A stretch of 64,000 nt of DNA from Anthopleura xanthogrammica. Its lineage: Eukaryota; Cnidaria; Anthozoa; Actiniaria; Actiniidae. Positions 56,481-64,000 of this stretch are shown one piece after another. The position numbers and the translations under genes were made by a program. The stretch spans positions 1,719,001 through 1,783,000 of the forward strand of contig OZ025215.1 of NCBI GenBank assembly GCA_964019055.1, given 5' to 3'. The notes under the pieces were generated by a model. It had not been told where the DNA came from and made no database searches. It saw nothing but the letters and a program-made list of their open reading frames with translations. Within the stretch, counting starts at the first letter, position 1. Each line of letters starts with the position of its first letter.

Positions 56481-57699
56481 ATGCATCTTCAGTTAAGACA
56501 AAGGACGGTATATATTTTGTAAAAGGGACATTCCCAATTCGGTTGCCGTTGGCCTATCGTCAATGTAGAATGTATATGTAGAATGCATGCAGTAAAATAA
56601 CTTTCTTATTGAACACTCCAGTCATTCACATAACTCTACCGTCTTACAAATTCGACAAAAATATTTCACTTATTTAGCTTCATCACTTATGGGCACCCCG
56701 ATGTATGATAAAATAAACAAAGTCAAGTTACGTTTGATGTTTTAACTTAAATATGTAGATATCTCTACAGGATTCCTTTTAGGGGGACGGGGATAATTTT
56801 TTGTTCAAATCTCACTCAACAAAAGTGAGAATGATACTACAACTTATGAATGTATCAAAAAATCAATCATTAAAAAATGTCCTCCAACAACGTAGAAGAA
56901 ATAGAATAACATGAAAGAATGTAATTGGTTCTTTTATGATATAATTTTGTTCCAGCCTTTGTGTTATAATCATACGTTTGATGTCATGACAGCATGCGTT
57001 CTACATGTTTCGATCCCATCTCAGCTGTACTGACCAGCAGTGATTTTAAAGTCGAACGCGTTTTTAGTATCCAGGACTCTTTATATAAGGAAAGAGAGCT
57101 TTGTCATCTGTTTTGCAGTGTTTCGATAATTATCGTGACTGCATTGTTACTCATTTTATTTTTTCTTCAACTGCGTTTTACTGCATTTTTTTTGTTATTA
57201 GTAATGGCGGAGCTCCCGCGTGGGCGAAAGCCCGCGCGAGCAGAGCATCATACTTGAGAAAAAATGGTGACCCATGGAGTTGTATTTTCATGGCTTGATT
57301 GCGCCTTCACCTTGTCGATACGTACGTATAACATACGGCGTGTACCACCACAGGGTTCTCGCACGCTTTGCTTACTTGCATACATTCTCTGTAAAATTTA
57401 GAGACTTTTTTAAAAACCGCTTCACGCAAAATCTATTTCATGTGTCAAACTCAAATTTTAAAAATAAGCTAATTTTATCATGCTCTTTCGATGTTCAGAA
57501 AGAATTTGGTGTAAATTTGACTAAAAAGTGAAATTCCTATGCTATTGAAGCAAAATGTAAACAATGACGTCAGCAAAGATCCACACGCCTATCAACCAAA
57601 GTTTCGAAATGAAAAAGTTATCCCTATTTACAAATATTTTTCTGGAGTAATTTTACTTTGCCAGTGAAAAAAAATTGGCAAATTAATAGTTATAAGTTT
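56481..57699. other. Spacer without recognised gene
   Basis: Contains AATAAA near 56711, a possible polyadenylation site for PAN/fibrinogen copy 3. Otherwise nothing supportable before the retrotransposon starts at 57700. Confidence 0.35.
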
Positions 57700-57937
57700 A
57701 CTATGCAAAGTCATTGAATATGTATATTATGTTGAAGGAATGTTATTTATAACACATTCCCACGAGGAAATGGTCTCTGGCGGGAAAATAAGCGACTCTG
57801 ATTGGTTCGGGGTGGGTATAAATTAAAACGACGCCTTTGCATGTATTACTTGGTCAATCAGTCGAAGACCGAAGTGGACATCGCTCGAGTGTTGTTTTCT
57901 GCACCCCCCGGTCTGCACCCCGGCTGAACGTTTTGAG

Positions 57938-60288
57938 ATGGGTGATAACCAAGTTCCTTTGCCGGATCCTGGCGCTGTTGAAGCTCTAGTTAATGCGAAT
58001 CCTCCAGTTAAAGCTCAAAATCCTGCAGTGATTCCTCCTGAGGTTGAAGCAGATGCTCCTCCTAATCCCGGGCCTGTCAACGAGCATGCTGAGGCTCGAC
58101 CTGAAGTAAGTTTAGACGAATTGATCTTTCATTTGATGCGTAGTTTAGGATAATTGTTTTTCGCGGTTGTGTTTTGTTTGTTTGAAAGTCTAAAGGGAAG
58201 AGTCCGTGAACGTGACTGCAGTTTTATGGAATTGAAAGTAAAATGCTTACGGGTTGTTTTAAAGTACAAATAAAGGAGTCCGTGAACGTGACTGCAGTTT
58301 TATGGAATTTAAAGTAAAATGCTTACGGGTTGTTTTAAAGTACAAATAAAGGAGTCCGTGAACGTGACTGTAGTTTATGGTTTGTTCTGAAAGCGAAATG
58401 ATTATGGTGTTTGTTTGAAAGTATCAATGAAGTAGTAGTCCGTGAGCGTGACTATAGTTTATGGTTTGTAAAGCGAAAGGATTATGGTGTTTGTTGGAAA
58501 GTATAAATGAAGTAGTCCGTTAACGTGACTGTAGTTTAAGTAAAATGCTTACGGGTTTGTTTTAAAGTACTAAAGCGAAATGATTATGGTGCTTGTTTAT
58601 AAAGTTCAAATAAAGGAGTCCGTGAGCGTGACTGTAGTTTATGGTATGTAAAGCGAAATAATTATGGTGCTTGTTTGAAAGTATAAATGAAGTAGTCCGT
58701 GAGCGTGACTGTAGTTTATGGTTTGTAAAGCGAAATGATTATGGTGCTTGTTTATAAAGTTCAAATAAAGGAGTCCGTGAGCGTGACTGTAGTTTATGGT
58801 ATGTAAAGCGAAATAATTATGGTGCTTGTTTGAAAGTATGAATGAAGTAGTCCGTGAGCGTGACTGTAGTTTATGGTTTGTAAAGCGAAATGATTATGGT
58901 GCTTGTTTATAAAGTTCAAATAAAGGAGTCCGTGAGCGTGACTGTAGTTTTTGGTGTGTAAAGCGAAATGATTATGGTGCTTGTTTAAAGTTCAAATAAA
59001 GGAGTCCGTGAGCGTGACTGTAGTTTATGGTATGTTTTTTTTTGTTGTTGGAAAGTATAATTGAAAGAGTCCGTGAGCGTGACAAACGTTTATGAGATTG
59101 ATGCAAAGCAAATGCTTACGGTGTTTCAGTTGTTTTACAATATAAATGATTTTCAAGAGTTCCCGAATGTGTCAATGTATAAGAGAAACGTGACTGCACC
59201 CAGTTTATGGAACATAAAGTTTAATGCTTGCCGTGTTTGTTTAAATGTAAATTGAAGAATACTTGAACATGACTACAGGTTATGGAATGTAACGTAAATG
59301 CTTACCATGTTTGTTTTGGAAGTGTTAAACAGTCCGTGAACGTGACTGCAATTTAGGGAGTGTAAAGTCAAATGCTTAGCATAACGTGAATATAAGACGA
59401 GGTTTACTTTATTTGTTATAAAGTGTAAGCAACAATGCCGTCAACGTGACTATAATTTATATAATTTAAGCGCAATGCTTATTTCATTTTAAAGTGCAAG
59501 GGAAGAGTCTGTGAGCGTGTCGGTTAGCTCGACACAAAATGAATTGTCTGGAGTGTAAAAATCCAGCTGAGTCTGACCATGGTCGTTTAGTGTGGGAGTG
59601 TGATTGTAATTAGAGGTTATCTAATATATGAAAAAGTGTCTTATACCGTTTTCAAAGGACTAGTGTTTACTCTGAGACTGTTGGATGAGTTTGAATAGAA
59701 CATATATATAGGGAAGATAATTTGTGATAGTATTTATAGTCATGTGGCATGGTTTTAATACAGTTTTCCTATGGTGTATAGGATCCGGTCTTAGTGGCTC
59801 TCAGGCGTAGACTTGACCTCCTTGAAAAAGGACGCCAAGACACCGTGGATGGTGTGCTGTCAAGGATCTTTCAGATGGTCAATTCAAAGGGTACCCCAAT
59901 GTCCAAAGATGCAGTCTTTGATTTGGTACTTAACCTCAAAATGGTGGCAAAGGAGAGCAAACATCCAAGAGCGGGCTATTATAACGCGGTGCTTCAGGCG
60001 TTGAGAGAGAAAATGACCGTCCCTGACGAACAGTTCAAGGATTCTATAGCGGGTTTGCTTGGGAATAAAGACCAAGAGGAGGTCTTCAAGAGGTTGTCAC
60101 AGGTTGACAAGGCGACTCGGACAAAAAGGGGTCGTGACTCATCGCGGGGAATGACAAGGATGAAGCCTTATGATCAAGCTCAATGCTATTATTGCAATGG
60201 TTTTGGCCATTACCAGAGGAACTGTTATGCTCGCATGAGAGGGGAGCAAGGAAGAGGGCAAGCAAGGGGACAGGGCCCTCGCCGATAG
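57938..60288 (+). CDS. Gag-like zinc-knuckle protein of the retrotransposon (spliced)
   Basis: Exon 1 is 57938-58105 and exon 2 is 59782-60288. The donor CTGAA|GTAAGT and acceptor GTATAG join in phase 0, giving 224 residues. The N-terminus is Pro/Glu/Ala-rich (MGDNQVPLPDPG...). Exon 2 is helical and basic, and ends with a CCHC zinc knuckle (C-Y-Y-C, N-G-F-G, H, four residues, C) followed by an Arg/Gly-rich tail. Zinc knuckles of this form are nucleocapsid-type RNA binders. It is probably the structural protein of the element. The intron of about 1.7 kb is mainly a tandem repeat. An alternative reading is two independent ORFs, but the precise phase fit favours splicing. Confidence 0.68.
58180..59560 (+). 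repeat. About 75-100 bp tandem repeat filling the gag intron
   Basis: About 16 degenerate copies of a unit carrying AGTCCGTGAGCGTGACTGTA followed by TTTATGG, AAGCGAAATGATTATGGTG and AAGTATAAATGAAG-like blocks. Spacing is about 72-103 bp and is most regular (77-78 bp) from 58619 to 59006. Units at the edges are more diverged than those in the middle. It lies wholly within the intron between the two gag exons. Confidence 0.85.
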
Positions 60289-60383
60289 ATCGTCTTATTT
60301 CATCGGATTTGTAAAAATTGAAATAAATGAATGGTTTGCTTCTGGCTCAATTGTTTGAATGTTATTCAATTAGCTTTTTTCAG

Positions 60384-60870
60384 TTGTTATTTTATTTGTT
60401 TTATCTTCGGGGTGATACCTTTTTTCGTCCTGGATTAGGGAGAGTAACTCGCATAGGCTCGCCTCTCATCTGGGCTGCTTGTGTTGCGTACCGCTTTGAC
60501 GATAAGTTATCATTGATAAAGAAACCTCAAACTGGGAATATGTCATGGGTGTCTAGGGATGGGATCCCTGTCCAGGGGGGAGGTACTACCTTCTCGCCCG
60601 TAGAGGATATACTGTCTAAGGGTAACGTTCCTGAGCTGTCTACGTTGTGCCTTCGTGATCCCGAGAAATTTGTGGCGGGAGGACTCCATATTGACCTTTC
60701 GGGTTGGGAGACTATTTTGCAGCAGCATCCAAAACGAGATATGATAATGTCATGGTTGAGAGAGGGAGTAAATGTGCTTGATTTCCGTCAACACTTCTCA
60801 GGTTTATTTAAAGGAACCCGATATAACTCAGAATCTCCGCCTGCTAAAGTATGGCCAAATCATGCTACAT
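60384..60870 (+). pseudogene. N-terminal remnant of DIRS-type polymerase ORF
   Basis: The open frame here carries a stretch around residues WETILQQHPKRD, WLREGV and FRQHFSGLF, which looks like the region just before the reverse transcriptase in coral DIRS-type polyproteins (recognition from memory). It ends at PPAKVWPNH, where an RT domain would be expected. Instead the frame stops at 60878 and the sequence switches into recombinase coding in another frame. The likely deletion junction is at about 60845-60885. An acceptor-like site (ttttttcag, ending 60383) is in phase 0 with the gag donor at 58105, so the polymerase may have been made by alternative splicing (weak). Confidence 0.55.
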
Positions 60871-61335
60871 GCACTTAAGAGGGGCTCAAACAGTATTGTA
60901 TGCCCAGTTCGCGGTTTAGATTTATATTTCAACATTTGTAGAGCTTTGTCAGTGGATGTTTCGACGGGGTATTTGTTTCGTGCGGTATCGAAGGAGGGTT
61001 TGATAACCACGCGAGCGCTTGAACCACCGGCAGCACAGGCTAGGTTAAACACTTATGTGACAGCTATAAAGGGTTCTCTTTCTAATGAACGTTTTACCCT
61101 GCATGGCTTTAGGAGCGGCGCAGCCATTTCAATGGCATTAGTTGGTGTAAGCCTAGATCAAATTAAGGACCATGTGGGCTGGAAAAGTAGTAAGGCAGCA
61201 TTGCATTATATAAAGTTAGGACAAGTGGTTAATCTTGCCGGACCGGCAGCCAAACTGGCTGACTTGGACAGTAGTGTGGGTTTAGAATATAGATGCATGG
61301 ACCAGTTAAAGGGTTTTGCAAGGGCATTTCCTTAG
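60860..61335 (+). pseudogene. Tyrosine recombinase C-terminal catalytic part, truncated
   Basis: The frame ending at 61335 contains the C-terminal signature of tyrosine recombinases: HGFRSG (H-x-x-R), 20 residues later DHVGW (His/Trp), and nine residues after the Trp the likely nucleophile Tyr in ALHYIKL. The first catalytic arginine and the N-terminal DNA-binding region are not found before the frame switch near 60860 and were probably lost with the RT. These enzymes insert the circular cDNA of DIRS-order elements by strand exchange. The open frame from 60772 overlaps the polymerase remnant in another frame, so its first part is not real recombinase. Confidence 0.75.
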
Positions 61336-61995
61336 CTAGGCCGGTATGATTTAGGGATTTTGATGTATAAGGATTGGGAAGAACTAAAGTGACTAGGCTA
61401 TATAATTCAAGTGATGTATAAATAAATAAGAATTGTGTTCATTGAGCATTAGTCATGTCTTTGCGTCCTAAGGGTGAGAGAACGAAGAGAGGAGTTGCGT
61501 TCCCATATCTTATTAATAACAATGACTGAGACAGAATAATACACTATGCAAAGTCATTGAATATGTATATTATGTCGAAGGAACGTTATTTATAACACAT
61601 TCCCACGAGGAAATGGTCTCTGGCGGGAAAATAAGCGACTCTGATTGGTTCGGGGTGGGTATAAATTAAAACGACGCCTTTGCACGTATTACTTGGTCAA
61701 TCAGTCGAAGACCGAAGTGGACATCGCGCCCACCCTCCCGCCCAGAGTTCAGCCGGGGTGCAGGGGCAGACCATTTTGCCCTCCGCTACTTCGGGCCGGA
61801 GAAGGCTCCGGTCGGAGTTGCGTTCCCATATCTTATTAATAACAATGACTGAGACAGAATAATACACTGTTTCCTCGAAAAACATTCGTGACAACAATTC
61901 CAAAGCTTTTCATTGTTTGACAACTTTAATTAACTTAGGTTTCGAAGACGATCCCAAGTACTCTTTTATAGGTAAAAAATTTCATAACAAAAGCC

Positions 61996-62250
61996 AATGT
62001 GCATGAGCTCGAAATCCTAGCACAAAGCGTGATGGGAAAGTGAGTCCCTACGCTTTTTTGGCTCCTCTAAATATTCATCTGATAATTTTTCCTTCGACAT
62101 TTTTTTATGGAAATGTAAGTATTTCAACAGACGAAAATAACAGAGTAATTTTTTTCTTATAATTCCTTTGATTTCCCTGTTCTATTTTTGCAGGACTCAC
62201 TTTCCCAAAGTGCTTTGTGAGCTTTGATGCACATTGCCTATTGCATGACG
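61996..62250. mobile_element. MITE-like inverted repeat
   Basis: TGCATGAGCTC, CACAAAGCGTGATGGGAAAGTGAGTCC at the left; GGACTCACTTTCCCAAAGTGCTTTGTGAGC and TGCA at the right. Confidence 0.6.
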
Positions 62251-62890
62251 CCTGCATTATGCATGACTAATTACGATATAGTACGAGTTTCAAGATTTCT
62301 AAGATTTTGACAGCATCAAGTTTGATCCTTTATGATTTTACAAGCTAAATGTTTTTATTTATTTTTTTATTTTATGTATTTTGGTTTATTAATCTATAGA
62401 TTTGAAAACCTATACATCCCATGTTGATGTGAAGGAGTCTATGGAACTAGATGAAGGAACTTACATCTATCAATGAAATAATTAGCATCTACTTAAACAT
62501 GACACTTGTATGCCTATGCTCGCTATGTATAGTTACAACATTTTAAGGATCGAGAGCAGTGTGATTTAAAAAAAAAAAGAATATATTTCAATCCCCTCAA
62601 ATTTCTATTGGAAGGGAACTGGAAACGAGTCCCATGACTCTTTGCGAGCCCTCAATACCCATCATCCATCGCGTCTAATAGGAAGCCGGCCATTTTCAAA
62701 CGGTCAACAATTGTCGTTGATTCTCTTGTATGCTCTTTCGTTTCTCTTATTTATGTCTCTTTTAAACATTTAAACTTGCTGGAGTATCAGTGGAGTGCTT
62801 CTAGATGCCTTGGAGAAAGTGTTTCGAGCTTCAAGTCGAATGGTAAGCGATTCTTTACTTGTATAATAATTATGTCTTTCGTTTACACTC
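62251..62890. other. Spacer without recognised gene
   Basis: AT-rich, nothing supportable. Confidence 0.35.
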
Positions 62891-62892
62891 TA

Positions 62893-63045
62893 AAACTTGC
62901 TTCTATCTCCTAGATTTTCTCAAAACTAGTAAAAAATTCTCATTTTATCCCCCAGATAAGAGATTATACTCTAAGAAACTTATGATCTCTTATCTGGGGA
63001 CCTTAAAATAAGAACTTTTTACTAGTTGTGAGAGAATCAAGTTTA
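62893..63045. mobile_element. Hairpin MITE (AAACTTG)
   Basis: AAACTTG, TTTTCTCAAAACTAGTAAAAA and CCCCAGATAAGAGAT are mirrored by ATCTCTTATCTGGGG, TTTTTACTAGTTGTGAGAGAA and CAAGTTT. Confidence 0.7.
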
Positions 63046-63050
63046 ACTGT

Positions 63051-63249
63051 GTTACAGCGCGACTCGAAAAAGGATGACCACATTTAATGTATTCGCATAC
63101 TTCTATCACGGGCTGTTGATGCGAAGCTGTCTTGTTTTAGCAAACACTGTAAGGCGTGTATACGTAAAGCTCGTTTAGCAGCAAAAATCCCGTGCATTGA
63201 AGTATGCGAATACATTAAATGTGGTCATACTTTTACGCGTCGCGCTGTA
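63051..63249. mobile_element. ACAGCGCGAC-MITE copy 1
   Basis: TTACAGCGCGACTCG at the left and CGCGTCGCGCTGTAA at the right, with inner arms ATGACCACATTTAATG and GTATTCGCATACTTC mirrored. Confidence 0.8.
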
Positions 63250-63580
63250 AATAGAAAATAATAATATGTAGATCTACATAGACTTGTAACTTGTTTGGAC
63301 ACCTACTATAGTTTATTCTATTTCCAGATATTAGAATGACATTTTAATAGAACTTGTACTGATGACCAGCCGACGTTCTGTACTATTCTTTATTTTAATG
63401 ATGAGGGATGATTTTTTTTATTCTTACAGATAATTTGAATAGTGAAAAACTGGTATAGTTAAAGAAGAAAATCAGCTGATTACCCATAATATCTCAGTTT
63501 AACATCCAGTGTTTCTATTGAGAATCCGTTAGCTCATATAATGAAGGTAATTTCTATGTAACAGGTTATGTCAATGTAGT

Positions 63581-63896
63581 TTTACAGCGCGACGCGCCTT
63601 ACCGTAGCCACCCAACAAACTTTTTTACAAGTTAGCCAATCAGAAAGCGAGAATCTGTAAATTTGCATATGAACTTGCTTTGTTGTTACCGCAAATATTT
63701 GAACTTCGGAGCAAGAACTTGATGAAAATGCTTAAAAATCTCTATTTCTAAAACCAGTTTTGCTCTTTTGGCTTGCTAACAATTAATACTTTCGTAGGCA
63801 GTCTTTTTCATGTGGAAATTCTTTGCAAGAAGTGATTTATCGTACTTGTACGAAACTTTGGCAGGGTGGCCACGGTAAGGAGCGTCGCGCTGTAAA
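63581..63896. mobile_element. ACAGCGCGAC-MITE copy 2
   Basis: TTTACAGCGCGACGCGCCTT, ACCGTAGCCACCC at the left; GGGTGGCCACGGTAAGGAGC, GTCGCGCTGTAAA at the right. Shares only the terminus with copy 1. Confidence 0.8.
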
Positions 63897-64000
63897 AACT
63901 GACAAATTATGTTATGATGATATACTGCTGCATCTTTGACTTCATGATAGCTCAGAGTTGCTGGGTTGTTAGTGGTGCTCTGATTACCACTGCTTATACA

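Larger units (their letters stand above)
57700..61868 (+). mobile_element. DIRS/Ngaro-order tyrosine-recombinase retrotransposon with split direct repeats, RT deleted
   Basis: A 185-bp block at 57700-57884 (A1) recurs at 61543-61727 (A2). A 55-bp block at 61491-61545 (B1) recurs at 61814-61868 (B2). The order A1-ORFs-B1-A2-B2 is the split direct repeat layout known from Ngaro and PAT-like elements, which integrate by tyrosine recombinase without an integrase. A short segment near 57901-57929 is complementary to about 61744-61770. Inside are a gag-like zinc-knuckle gene, an N-terminal remnant of the polymerase ORF and a recombinase C-terminus. Reverse transcriptase and RNase H are absent, so this copy is non-autonomous. 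No target duplication is seen, as expected for this group. Confidence 0.82.

Noticed and set aside
60772..60860. First part of the recombinase frame as genuine protein
   Set aside because: It overlaps the polymerase remnant in another frame and shows no recombinase features.

Overview
The window looks like nuclear DNA of an anthozoan cnidarian, most likely a stony coral. The evidence is AT-rich sequence with short spliced exons, a very high load of small inverted-repeat transposons and microsatellites, Roc-COR and ankyrin proteins ending in death-like domains, secreted PAN plus fibrinogen-like proteins, and a DIRS/Ngaro-type tyrosine-recombinase retrotransposon. The species cannot be fixed from the sequence. 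All gene models are my own splicing by eye: GT/AG boundaries whose phases close into one open frame.

Region 1 (1-9660) holds the 3' part of a Roco-type gene on the + strand (Roc GTPase, COR, Cys-rich segment, C-terminal death-like domain), with mobile elements in its introns. Region 2 (9661-15480) has a 57-60 bp minisatellite and a 3.4 kb element with about 1 kb inverted arms flanked by TTAA. Region 3 (15800-25500) holds a second + strand gene: a 15-bp in-frame minisatellite, a signal-peptide exon, a possible membrane segment, ankyrin repeats and a C-terminal module that copies the last three exons of the Roco gene, including an identical 78-nt exon length and the same phases. The two neighbours therefore share a C-terminal signalling module and probably act in related innate-immune or cell-death signalling (inference).

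Region 4 (25500-33700) has a MITE-rich spacer and a two-exon gene for a secreted, probably GPI-anchored, cysteine-rich protein. Its intron carries an approximately 760-bp pure ACTG array and a 1.4 kb element that recurs at 40.5 kb. Region 5 (33700-56500) has three intronless-coding PAN/fibrinogen-like genes (two minus, one plus). Two are close paralogues in inverted orientation, each with a tripled C-terminal cassette. Between them lie an 8 x 108-bp satellite, other tandem repeats, a LINE 3' end and dispersed duplications.

Region 6 (57700-61868) is a tyrosine-recombinase retrotransposon with split direct repeats (A1 - ORFs - B1 A2 B2), a spliced gag-like zinc-knuckle gene whose intron is a minisatellite, and an internal deletion of the reverse transcriptase. 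Region 7 (61870-64000) is non-coding with several MITEs, two sharing an ACAGCGCGAC terminus.
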